Source of the DNA: an uncultured Myxococcales bacterium
GTDB taxonomy: Bacteria > Myxococcota_A > Bradymonadia > UBA7976 > UBA1532
Direction of reading: 5' to 3'
Length of the DNA: 46,852 nucleotides
Assembly (NCBI GenBank): GCA_903847385.1
Contig: CAINDO010000327.1
Location: forward strand, 1 to 46,852
The number at the start of each line of letters is the position of its first letter. The first letter of the stretch is position 1. The notes beneath the pieces are model-generated. The model made no database searches and was not told the DNA's origin. It was given only the letters and a program-made list of their open reading frames with translations. Of this stretch, positions 34,301-40,971 are shown piece after piece. A program made the position numbers and the translations under genes.

Positions 34301-36787
34301 GGCGGCCCGGGCGTGCCCGCCGCGCTGCCCCCCTTCGAGCACGAGCCCGTGCTGCCCGCCCCGGATCCGCCGACGCGTGAGGACCTGCTCGAGCCCGTCG
34401 AGGACGCCCTGGCCTCCGCCGAGCTCACCGTCGAGGGCCGCAGCGTTTTCCAGATGCAGGTGGGGGTGATGCCCACGGGCATGGCCCGCCGGCAGCCGGA
34501 CAGCCGCGACGGCCCCTCGTTCGTGGAGATGGGTCCCGAACGCTACGTGATCATGGAGGAGATCGCCCGCGGCAGCATGGGTCGGGTGGTGATGGCCTTC
34601 GACCACGTGCTGGAGCGGCAGGTCGCGCTGAAGATCCTTCACGACAAACACCGGGACGACAAGCTGTCGCGCTACCGGTTCGTGATGGAGGCCCGCATCA
34701 CGGGCCGCCTGCAGCACACGAGCATCATGCCGGTGTACGACTTCGGCGTGCTGCCCGGAGGCGAGCGGTTCTTCGCGATGAAACCCGTCGAGGGGCTGAG
34801 CCTGGCGGACGTGCTCAAGCAGCGCGCCGCGGGGGACATGCGGGCCCGCGCCGAGCACACCCGCGACCGCCTGCTGAGCATCTTCCGGCGCGTGTGTTAC
34901 GGCGTGGCCTTCGCGCACATCAAGGGTGTGGTCCACCGCGATCTCAAGCCGGCCAACGTGCTCATCGGCGACTACGGCGAGGTCGCGCTGGTGGACCTGG
35001 GGCTGGCGCGCCTGCAGGACCCCGACCCCTCGGACCGGCTGGACGTCGCCGAGGCCATCGAGCTCGCGCAGAACGACGGCCGCGTGACGCGCATCGGCTC
35101 GGTCATCGGCACGCCCTACTACATGAGCCCCGAGCAGGCGATGGGCCTGCAGGACATGGTCGGGCCGCGCAGCGACGTCTACGGCCTCGGCGCGATCCTG
35201 TTCCACATCCTGGCGCTGCGGCCGCCGTTCTCGGGCAAGAAGGTCAACGAGGTCCTGGCCAAGGTGCGGCGCGGCAACCCCCGCCCGCCGAGCGAGTGCG
35301 CCCCGGAGGAAGACATCCCGCCGGAGCTCGACACCATCGTGCTGCGCGCCCTCGCCATGGACCCGCAGGACCGGCCGGAGTCCGCCGTCGCGCTGGGCCA
35401 GGAGATCGAACACTTCCAGGACCTGACGCGGGCGCGGGAGCTGGAGCGCGCGGTGCAGGGCGCCCGGGCCACGCGGGCCATGGAGGCCATGTCGCGCTAC
35501 GACGACGCCTGGAACACGCTGGCCGGCCACATCCACGCCCGCAAGCGGTACGAGGCCGAGATCCACCCCGAGGACCCGGTCGCTCGCAAGGTGCCGCTGT
35601 GGCAGGCCCGGGAGCGCGAGCGCCTGCTCATCGAGGAGGTCGAGACGCGCCTGACGGAGGCCGTGCGGCAGGGGCGGCTGGCCATCACGCCCGAGTTCGC
35701 GGACGTGCGCGACCGGCTGGCCGAGCTGCTGATGAACCACGGGCGACGGGCCGAGAGCATGCGCGACGACGCCGGGGCCGCCTGGTGCGCGCGCCTGCTG
35801 ACCCGCATCGACGAGGACGGGCTGTTCTCCGCCTGGCTGCGCAGCGGCGCGGCGCTGTCGATCCGCACCTCGCCGCCGGGCCTGATGGTCGGCGTGTTCC
35901 GCTGCCGCGAGGTCGAGCGCCGACTCATCCCGGACGAGGCGATCCACCGCGGGCCCTCGCCCGTGGAGATGGCCACGCTGCCCATCGGCACGTACATCGC
36001 CCTGGTCACGCGCGCCGGCGTTTCGCTGCGGGTGCCGTTCCTGGTCGAGCGGGACAACCCCGTCGAGCTCATGGTGCCCTGGCCGTCGGCGGACAAGCTG
36101 CGCAGCGACTTCGCGTTCGTGGCCGGGGGCGAGTTCCTGACCGGGGGCGACGTGGACGTGGACGAGCCCCTGCTCCTGTCGTCGCTGCCGGCCTACTGCA
36201 TCGGCGTGCACCCGGTCACGAGCCTGGAGTACCACGAGTTCCTCGAGGAGCTGCGCTTCCGCGACCCGGCCCTGGCCGAGCAGCGCGTGCCGCGCATCGT
36301 CGACGGCGGGCCGCCGGTCTGGGGCCCCGAGGGCGAGCGCCTGGTGGGCCGCTTCTCGCCGCACCGACCCGTCACCGGCGTCACGCTGGACGACGCCGTG
36401 GCCTACGCCGAGTGGCGCAGCCGCCGCGACCAGGTGGCCTACCGCCTGCCCAACACCCTGGAGTGGGAGAAGGCCCTGCGCGGCGTGGACGGTCGGCGGT
36501 TCCCCTGGGGCCACCGCTTCGACCCGGCCTGGTGCCGCAACGACTCGCACCAGCTGCAGGACGTGGGGCACTTCGCCGAGGACGTCTCGCCCTACGGCGT
36601 ATGCGACATGGCGACGGGTGTGATGGAGTGGACCTCGACGCCGGCGGCGCCGGGCACGGACACGTGGCTCGTGCGCGGGCAGAGCGCCGCGGTGCCGCTG
36701 CATACGGCGCCGGGCACGTCCACCCTGGCGCGACCGAGCAAGGCGCGCTCGCCGTTCCTGGGGTTCCGGCTGCTCTACGACCTCTGA
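31394..36787 (+). CDS. Giant tandem protein: [pseudokinase-FGE] + [kinase-FGE-like]
   Basis: 1797 residues built from two similar halves. Half 1: Pro-rich lead (to ~220), kinase fold (~230-500), helices (~510-640), PEGA-like beta segment (~650-715) and FGE/SUMF1-like domain (~722-985). Half 2: kinase (~1050-1335), helices (~1340-1465), PEGA-like (~1480-1560), FGE-like (~1570-1797). Kinase 1 is dead by sequence: the VAIK Lys is H254, HRDLKPxN reads HRDLRPSH (352-359), and DFG reads S371-G-W. Kinase 2 is intact: K1080, H1181-R-D1183-LKPAN, D1201-L-G. FGE 1 keeps 'LEWEKAARG' and 'RGGSW' (932-936); FGE 2 keeps 'LEWEKALRG' but has 'RGQSA' (1761-1765). Neither FGE domain shows the catalytic Cys pair, so ligand binding is likelier than formylglycine formation. 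It starts 21 nt after the E1 gene. Confidence 0.85.
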   Translation: MAPPPTSYLRMVARALLPRCGGDASRVSAMGGLDVPQTAPAALNRWVAGGLLRQEEAVSFRMLWERRGPDATQAEVDQILAPPAHPGGSGHTEAGAAPDDWSWELVTDGDRTVPEYQIRASDLLDPPSAVPAAPIGPPAPLPAPPPVKPAAPAPAPPPPPAPEARSVEIEPESEVPRPNASAHGSQGSVISAGGWSWDELTDPSMPALILTPGAMSQRNLRPARFQLGDHLADTRLVELRSVRDHLLGRELVAHILRAESPLGERAFVKAARIQAGLQHPNILPVHELSRTPDGRPFMAASRSLPDTLGAVLKAVAQDDTNARERWTTNRLIESLLDVARAVAFTHRRGVIHRDLRPSHVRLGELGEVHVSGWLRARLRAGAADEAADQLLNPVSGGLGYLAPERLERGLSACGPQADVWALGAMLYGILTWRPPFAGRSSKELLADMRSGHLQPAGERRPAGAEPLPDLERLCMLALELDPQRRRISAEELAGALETFLEGTRAEERQLERAEERIEDAQRAASAYTAARDKLAHARAQEVALRWRSGGKTIDASTAQSARALVERHASDLEAAFTRADEAWARALAEAPSLEISRHGLCALYFDALQDVERGWIRLPAGYLRAGVRQYDPGGFVQALQAPAALEIHSRPAGLPVRLHALTENLGRQQADAGRALGNTPLAVSDLAPGAYLVVLGQGETRIRVPVHLTRGEEIALDVPVPELLPPGFVYVPGGLFRVGEGGDEGLLRDALPRGRTRLHGFLIARDLVTVGEYAEFLNALARSNPVFAQSRAPRRFAGSPPFWKPEGGEYRTPFTDTEGRAWTPDLPIVGLSPEDVAAYCSWRARRDRLPLRLATELEWEKAARGADGRLYPWGNRPEPAFCHHRGPADQQPAPARIGAVAEDVSIYGVRDLAGSVRELTDSYLPGERRVLRGGSWRLPFAECRLTTRTPLTAATPLDAVGFRLAMDLPGGPGVPAALPPFEHEPVLPAPDPPTREDLLEPVEDALASAELTVEGRSVFQMQVGVMPTGMARRQPDSRDGPSFVEMGPERYVIMEEIARGSMGRVVMAFDHVLERQVALKILHDKHRDDKLSRYRFVMEARITGRLQHTSIMPVYDFGVLPGGERFFAMKPVEGLSLADVLKQRAAGDMRARAEHTRDRLLSIFRRVCYGVAFAHIKGVVHRDLKPANVLIGDYGEVALVDLGLARLQDPDPSDRLDVAEAIELAQNDGRVTRIGSVIGTPYYMSPEQAMGLQDMVGPRSDVYGLGAILFHILALRPPFSGKKVNEVLAKVRRGNPRPPSECAPEEDIPPELDTIVLRALAMDPQDRPESAVALGQEIEHFQDLTRARELERAVQGARATRAMEAMSRYDDAWNTLAGHIHARKRYEAEIHPEDPVARKVPLWQARERERLLIEEVETRLTEAVRQGRLAITPEFADVRDRLAELLMNHGRRAESMRDDAGAAWCARLLTRIDEDGLFSAWLRSGAALSIRTSPPGLMVGVFRCREVERRLIPDEAIHRGPSPVEMATLPIGTYIALVTRAGVSLRVPFLVERDNPVELMVPWPSADKLRSDFAFVAGGEFLTGGDVDVDEPLLLSSLPAYCIGVHPVTSLEYHEFLEELRFRDPALAEQRVPRIVDGGPPVWGPEGERLVGRFSPHRPVTGVTLDDAVAYAEWRSRRDQVAYRLPNTLEWEKALRGVDGRRFPWGHRFDPAWCRNDSHQLQDVGHFAEDVSPYGVCDMATGVMEWTSTPAAPGTDTWLVRGQSAAVPLHTAPGTSTLARPSKARSPFLGFRLLYDL

Positions 36788-36802
36788 GCGCCGTCGGGCG
36801 GG

Positions 36803-37573
36803 CTACTCGAGCTCGTCGCTCTCGATCATCCCGTAGCCGGCGTCCACGGAGCCGTCCGGGTTGAGCGACCCCGTGCGCTCGAAGGTGGAGAAGACGCCGT
36901 CGCAGTCGACGTCGCCCGTGGCCCGCACGATGAACTTGGCGCCGGCGCCCTTGCCCTCGGACACGAACTCGAGCTGGTAGTGCGAGCGCAGGTCGAGGTC
37001 GATGTTCAGGGCCTTCCACGTGGGGTGCGCCCACTCGCTGGGGGCGGCCTGTTGGGGCGTGGGACGGCCCTCCACGCAGGCCGAGGCCGCGGGGATGCGC
37101 GGCGTCGTGGCCGGCCAGGCGAACTTGCGCGTGCAGGCCTTGCCCAGGCGCGCGCACTCCGTCCCGTGCCAGGCGATGGCGGCGTCCGTGATGCGCTCCA
37201 CGGCGGCGCGGGCGTCCGCGCTGCGGGCGCGGCCGATGTAGCGCAGATACGCCGGCACGGCGATGGCCGAGAGCGTGCCCAGCCCCGCCAGCGTCACGAT
37301 GGCCAGGCCCCCGCTGCCCGTCGCGGCGCGCCCGTAGCGCGTGTCCGGGTAGTCGGCGGCGAGGCGCACCAGGCCGCGCTGGGCGCCGAGCTCGTCCCCC
37401 CCGAAGCGCAGCTTCATGGCGGCGTCCCAGGCGGCGCGGGCGGCGGTCTCGTCTCCCGCGGCGGGGCGGGTGGCCGTGGGCGGCTCGGGGGCCTTGGCCG
37501 GCGCGGAACCGCCGCAGGCCGTCAGCAGGCAGAGCGCCGCGGCGATGAACCCGTTCGTCGTTCGGCGGCGCAT
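36803..37573 (-). CDS. Lipoprotein with internal type IV pilin-like segment
   Basis: 256 residues. The ATG at 37573 overlaps the upstream stop (TGATG). The signal peptide ends at lipobox L-T-A-C (Cys20). A short TPR-like region follows. Then, at about residues 85-130, comes a hydrophobic helix running into 'SAIAVPAYLRYIGRARSADA', which closely resembles the N-terminal helix of PilA-type pilins ('AAIAIPAFLRYQ.K...SEA'). The last ~100 residues have a pilin-headgroup-like pattern with four Cys and a late 'GDVDCDGVFSTFERTGSL'. The prepilin peptidase site (G-F-T-x-x-E) is missing, so it cannot mature as a pilin. Function unknown; convergent with the giant kinase (15 bp). Confidence 0.7.
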   Translation of the reverse strand: MRRRTTNGFIAAALCLLTACGGSAPAKAPEPPTATRPAAGDETAARAAWDAAMKLRFGGDELGAQRGLVRLAADYPDTRYGRAATGSGGLAIVTLAGLGTLSAIAVPAYLRYIGRARSADARAAVERITDAAIAWHGTECARLGKACTRKFAWPATTPRIPAASACVEGRPTPQQAAPSEWAHPTWKALNIDLDLRSHYQLEFVSEGKGAGAKFIVRATGDVDCDGVFSTFERTGSLNPDGSVDAGYGMIESDELE

Positions 37574-39054
37574 CACATCGTCCTCCAGGTCAGCTCGAAG
37601 CGGGCGTGGGTCGGCGCGGCCTGGAAGGCGGCGTCTACGCCTTCAATCATCGCCCCGACCAGGCCGGACAGGATCTCGGCGTCCAGGAACCACTGGGCGT
37701 TCTTCGACAGCCGGATGAAGGGCGCGGCGCCCATGATGCCCGCGTAGCCGGCGAAGCCGGGCACGGACAGCCCCGACGCGCCGGCCCCGGCGAGGGCCTG
37801 CGGCCAGGGGGCCGACACGAAGTCCGGGCGCGTGCGCCGGGCCGCGTCCGGGGCGGTGGTGGCCAGCACGAGCGTGTCGCCCACCCGCACCGCGTGGAGC
37901 GTCAGGTAGACGCCGAACGCATCCGGCGACTCGACCAGCGCCGCGGGGCTCGCCCCCATCAGGCCCGGCATGCCGGCCTCGGGGGTCTCGGCCGCGCTCT
38001 CGATGGCGATCTCCAGGCACTGTTGACCGGCGGCGTCCGCGCAGGGCCCCAGCGTGGACTTGCCGCCCGCCGCCGTGACCAGCTCGGCGATGCCCGTCAG
38101 GGCCGCGTCTCCCGGGGCGCCGGGCGCCAGGCCCAGCAGCAGCACGGGGTGGCTCACGCCGCCGTCGAACGTGACGGCGATCTCGCCGGTCAGCCCCTGC
38201 TCCAGTCGGGCGACGGCGGGCGCGAGCGCCGGCTCCACGTTCGCCCCGACCGTGCGCGCCAGCCCCAGGAGCCGCGGCAGGTCGAAGTCGAGCTTGAGCA
38301 CGCCGCTGCACTCCGGGGCGACCAGCGAGGGCCGGCCCGGCGTGCGCGTGGGCGTGAGCACCGCCCAGATGCTCTCCGGCGACATGGGCATGCCCTTCGC
38401 CGCGGAGTCGAAGGCGAAGTCGGCCCGGGCGCCGAGCGCGAAGCGGTCGTCGGTGCGGGTCAACCAGCCCGTAATGGTCTGGAAGCGCACGCCGGGGTTG
38501 GCCAGCGCCTCGAGGCCCGCCCCGGCCCAGAACCAGGCCAAAGCACCCTCGGGGGCCGTGACGCCGGCGGGCGCTGCGCCCTGGCCCGTGACCTCGCCCG
38601 ACTCGCAGACGAGCACGCCCTCGGCGCCCCGGCAGGTGGCCGTCTTGCCGCCGTCCGTGAGGGGCTCGAGCAGGTGCAGCGTGCGGGCGCTGGCCTCGGC
38701 CGCCTTGGGGTCCGTGGCGCCCACGACCAGGCGCAGACCGTTCGGCGTCTTGTAGAGCGCCAGGCCGCGGTCCAGGTCCAGGCCGGCGCCCCAGTCACGC
38801 GCGCCCACGCGCAGGCCCGAGAAGGCCTCCTGACGCAGCCGCCCGGCCAGGGCCTTCACGGCGGGCACGTCGCCGAAGCGGGTCTCCACCGCATCCACGG
38901 CGTCCGCCCAGAGGTTGGGATGTCGGACGATCAGCGCCGCTTCGGCGCCGGTCGGCCAGTGCTGTTCGACGGGCGCGGGAGCCTCGGCGTGCGCACAGGA
39001 GACGCCGGCGAGCACGAGGCCCGGCACGGCGACACGGAGGAGCTTCGTCTTCAT
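37573..39054 (-). CDS. Exported protein of unknown function
   Basis: 493 residues from ATG 39054 (the longer frame upstream lacks a signal peptide at its start). 'KTKLLRVAVPGLVLAGVSC' is a signal peptide; the cysteine has G-V-S before it, a weak lipobox, so cleavage after 'AHA' is also possible. The rest is soluble, Ala/Gly/Leu-rich, with alternating helix and strand: 'LIVRHPNLWADAVDAVETRFG' near the N-terminus and 'LDAEILSGLVGAMIEGVDAAF' near the end. I do not recognise the family with certainty; the layout recalls large periplasmic proteins that treat repeated 'DUF3352-like' units. It is translationally coupled to the pilin-like lipoprotein downstream. Confidence 0.7.
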   Translation of the reverse strand: MKTKLLRVAVPGLVLAGVSCAHAEAPAPVEQHWPTGAEAALIVRHPNLWADAVDAVETRFGDVPAVKALAGRLRQEAFSGLRVGARDWGAGLDLDRGLALYKTPNGLRLVVGATDPKAAEASARTLHLLEPLTDGGKTATCRGAEGVLVCESGEVTGQGAAPAGVTAPEGALAWFWAGAGLEALANPGVRFQTITGWLTRTDDRFALGARADFAFDSAAKGMPMSPESIWAVLTPTRTPGRPSLVAPECSGVLKLDFDLPRLLGLARTVGANVEPALAPAVARLEQGLTGEIAVTFDGGVSHPVLLLGLAPGAPGDAALTGIAELVTAAGGKSTLGPCADAAGQQCLEIAIESAAETPEAGMPGLMGASPAALVESPDAFGVYLTLHAVRVGDTLVLATTAPDAARRTRPDFVSAPWPQALAGAGASGLSVPGFAGYAGIMGAAPFIRLSKNAQWFLDAEILSGLVGAMIEGVDAAFQAAPTHARFELTWRTM

Positions 39055-39097
39055 GGGCCCGGACGCTAGCGCAATCGGGCCCCGGTGAAACCCCAAT

Positions 39098-39616
39098 TCA
39101 GGCGGGGATGGCCAGTTCCGCCCAGGCCGGGAACACCTGATTCACCATGGAGAGGACCTCGGGCTCGTGTTCGACCGCGATGAAGAGCGGCTGCCCGGCC
39201 ACCCGCAGGACCACCGAGTTGCGCTCGCCCGTGGGCTGCGGGACCCGCCCGCAGCCGTGGTGGTCGGCGAACATGCAGGACGCCGCGTCCTGCCGGACCT
39301 GCTTGATGCAGGCGTTGAGGACGTCGGCCATCAGGTCGCCGAAGAGGCTCGCCGCGGCGGCGTCGTCGATGACCAGCCCCGGCCACTTGCGGGAGACCAG
39401 CACCATCGCGAGCGACGGCGGGGCCACCGCCCAGCAGCGACCGTGGAAGGGCCGCTCCAGCGGGATGGCGGTCCAGGTCGCCTCTTGCCCCGGCCAGCCG
39501 CGGGGGCTCGCCATCTCGATCTCCGTGATGGGCAGGCCGATGATGGCCTCGAGCGCGTGGGAGAAGGCGGCCTCGAGGACGGCCATTTCGATGTCGGACT
39601 GCGGGATGGCGTTCAT
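39098..39616 (-). CDS. CheX/FliN-like chemotaxis-phosphatase-fold protein
   Basis: 172 residues; AGGAAACC directly precedes the ATG at 39616, and the longer upstream frame is ignored. The order is a helix, a beta hairpin, 'GRCWAVAPPSLAMVLVSRKW', a helix 'ASLFGDLMADVLNACIKQV', then a beta end ('SVVLRVAGQPLFIAVEHEPEVL'). This is the alpha-beta layout of the CheC/CheX family, but the phosphatase signature E-x-x-N is not clear: the corresponding helix has 'DVLNACIKQ'. A regulatory role is possible; confidence in the family is modest. No chemotaxis genes lie nearby. Confidence 0.55.
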   Translation of the reverse strand: MNAIPQSDIEMAVLEAAFSHALEAIIGLPITEIEMASPRGWPGQEATWTAIPLERPFHGRCWAVAPPSLAMVLVSRKWPGLVIDDAAAASLFGDLMADVLNACIKQVRQDAASCMFADHHGCGRVPQPTGERNSVVLRVAGQPLFIAVEHEPEVLSMVNQVFPAWAELAIPA

Positions 39617-39890
39617 GGTTTCCTGCCTCGGTGTCGGGTCTCGACTTGCCCGAGGATTCGGAAGAAAACGAAGCGTCTCACCTGAGAACCGGGTCAGCGC
39701 CGCCCCCGGGGGGGAGTCCCGACCGACCCGCGCGCCGATGTTCGGGGTCCGCGTCCCCGGAGACTCGCCCCGCCGAGAGTGATGCAGGACACGCCCTGCA
39801 CGGGAGGCGTCACGCGGCGTTTCCCCGGGGCCAGCAGGGGCGTACACTCCGCCGCACGGTCCCCGACCGCCACTCTCGATGAGGTTTCCC
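39617..39890. other. 274-bp intergenic region between divergent genes
   Basis: It holds the promoters of the CheX-like gene (minus) and VOC gene (plus). I see an inverted repeat TGCAGG/CCTGCA (39783-39800), a weak -10-like TACACT (39843-39848) and GC-rich runs, but no confident site, RNA gene or ORF. Confidence 0.4.
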
Positions 39891-40409
39891 ATGCAAACCT
39901 ACCGTTTCATGGAGATCTCCATGGCCTGCACCAGCGTGCGGGAGATGGAGGACTTCTGGATCCGCATGTTCGACGGCAAGGTCATCTTCCGCGGGATGAT
40001 GGCCGGCCTGCCCTTCTCCCGGATGATCGTCGCCGGCGTGACGCTCGTGTTCCGCGAGGACCCGAAGCTCGCCCTGCCCCCCGGCCCCGGCGTGGAGTTC
40101 CAGTACAACGAGCACCTGGGCTTCCGGGTGCAGAACCTGGACGCCGCCATCGCCGACATGGAGTCCCGGGGCGCGAAGTTCGTCCTGACCCCGGCGCTCG
40201 TGCGCGAGTGGCAGCAGAAGACGGACCCGCAGACCGGCCGCTTCCTGCAGACCACCTTCATCGCGCCGCCGCTGACGCTCGAGCGCATCCAGGCCGGCGA
40301 GTACAAACACGACGTGGCCATCTTCGTCGGCCCCGACAACCTGTGGATCGAGCTCAACGAGGTCCGCGAGCCCCAAGACACGCAGTGGTTCAGGGAGGCG
40401 ACGGCATGA
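39891..40409 (+). CDS. VOC (glyoxalase/bleomycin-resistance/dioxygenase) fold protein
   Basis: 172 residues. The ATG at 39891 follows GAGG by 7 nt; an upstream in-frame ATG at 39879 overlaps that site. Two beta-alpha-beta-beta-beta modules are visible: 'MEISMACTSVREMEDFWIRMFDGKVIFRG' and 'LGFRVQNLDAAIADMESRGAKFV', ending 'DNLWIELNEV'. A Glu in the last strand (WIEL) is a typical VOC metal ligand; other ligands are unclear. Substrate unknown. Its stop TGA (40407-40409) overlaps an ATG, and the palindromic element copies lie between it and the next gene. Confidence 0.8.
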   Translation: MQTYRFMEISMACTSVREMEDFWIRMFDGKVIFRGMMAGLPFSRMIVAGVTLVFREDPKLALPPGPGVEFQYNEHLGFRVQNLDAAIADMESRGAKFVLTPALVREWQQKTDPQTGRFLQTTFIAPPLTLERIQAGEYKHDVAIFVGPDNLWIELNEVREPQDTQWFREATA

Positions 40410-40483
40410 GCGACCACAGGGAGCGAATGGCCCCCCGCGGGGGGGCAGTCCCCGCGAAGCGGGGCGGGGGGGCGACGGCATGA
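40406..40483 (+). CDS. Micro-ORF inside element copy 1
   Basis: 25 codons starting at the ATG that overlaps the VOC stop (ATGA) and ending at a TGA that overlaps the next ATG. It begins MSDHRERM and ends APRGGAVPAKRGGGATA. No separate ribosome binding site is needed if ribosomes re-initiate. It may be a coupling relay rather than a functional peptide. Translation is unproven. Confidence 0.35.
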   Translation: MSDHRERMAPRGGAVPAKRGGGATA

Positions 40484-40553
40484 GCGACCACAGGGAGCGA
40501 ATGGCCCCCCGCGGGGGGGCAGTCCCCGCGAAGCGGGGCGGGGGGGCGACGGC
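40406..40553 (+). repeat. Tandem palindromic micro-ORF element (2 x 74 bp)
   Basis: Two perfect 74-bp units (40406-40479, 40480-40553) are followed by the same ATGAGCG that begins each unit, now as the start of the next gene; the preceding GGCGACGGC is also repeated three times. Each unit has CCCCCC-GC-GGGGGG (40431-40444 in unit 1) and CCCCGC-GAA-GCGGGG (40450-40464). The layout matches the element at 10755-10826. Unit length is 2 modulo 3, which exactly recreates the ATGA stop/start overlap after each unit. Confidence 0.88.
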
Positions 40554-40557
40554 ATGA
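40480..40557 (+). CDS. Micro-ORF inside element copy 2
   Basis: Identical in sequence to the preceding micro-ORF. It starts on its stop (ATGA) and ends on a TGA (40555-40557) overlapping the ATG of the 136-residue gene at 40554. The chain VOC - micro-ORF - micro-ORF - next gene is thus linked by three ATGA overlaps in a row. Translation is unproven. Confidence 0.35.
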   Translation: MSDHRERMAPRGGAVPAKRGGGATA

Positions 40558-40964
40558 GCGGATATCGCGCCCTGCGCATCGTCACCGCCGAGACGCTCGC
40601 CGAGGGCGTGCCCGCCGAGGCGCTGGCCACCCTGGCGGAGACGCCGAGCCTGCCCGCCGCGGACGTCCTGGGCGCGGGGGACGGCTGGCTGGCACGCCTG
40701 GCCGGCCTGGCCGCCGCGCCGCTGACGCTGGATCTGTTCTTCGCGGGTCGTCGCGGCCCGGACTGGCACGAGGTGGATGCCTTCGCGCTGGCCACGGTTT
40801 ACGGGCAGGTCATCTGGGACGACCGTATGTGGGGCTGGCACACCGAGTGCGGCCGCCCCGACTCGGCGGCCCGCATCCGCGAGATCCACGATCTGGCGCT
40901 GCGCTGCTACCGGCAGCTCGACGCCGGCGAGCGCCTGGTGCTGGTCGCCGTGACCGCGGCCTGA
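40554..40964 (+). CDS. Small conserved-looking protein of unknown function
   Basis: 136 residues, start 'MSGYRALRIVTAETL'. The middle is Leu/Ala-rich ('WLARLAGLAAAPLTLDLFFAGRRGPDWHEVDAFALATVYGQVIWDD') and the end helical ('ARIREIHDLALRCYRQLDAGERLVLVAVTA'). No signal peptide or recognisable motif. It probably once overlapped the VOC gene directly by ATGA, before the tandem element was added, so the two are likely functionally linked. It is convergent with rtcR, 7 bp apart. Confidence 0.65.
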   Translation: MSGYRALRIVTAETLAEGVPAEALATLAETPSLPAADVLGAGDGWLARLAGLAAAPLTLDLFFAGRRGPDWHEVDAFALATVYGQVIWDDRMWGWHTECGRPDSAARIREIHDLALRCYRQLDAGERLVLVAVTAA

Positions 40965-40971
40965 GCGCCCG

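Noticed and set aside
29066..36703. 2545-codon open frame opposite the E1 and giant kinase genes
   Set aside because: It mirrors two well-supported genes codon for codon, has no recognisable domain and no start signals; it is a GC artefact.
33580..36787. A diversity-generating retroelement, because FGE/C-type-lectin folds are common DGR targets
   Set aside because: No reverse transcriptase, template repeat or A-biased variable region was found in the window.
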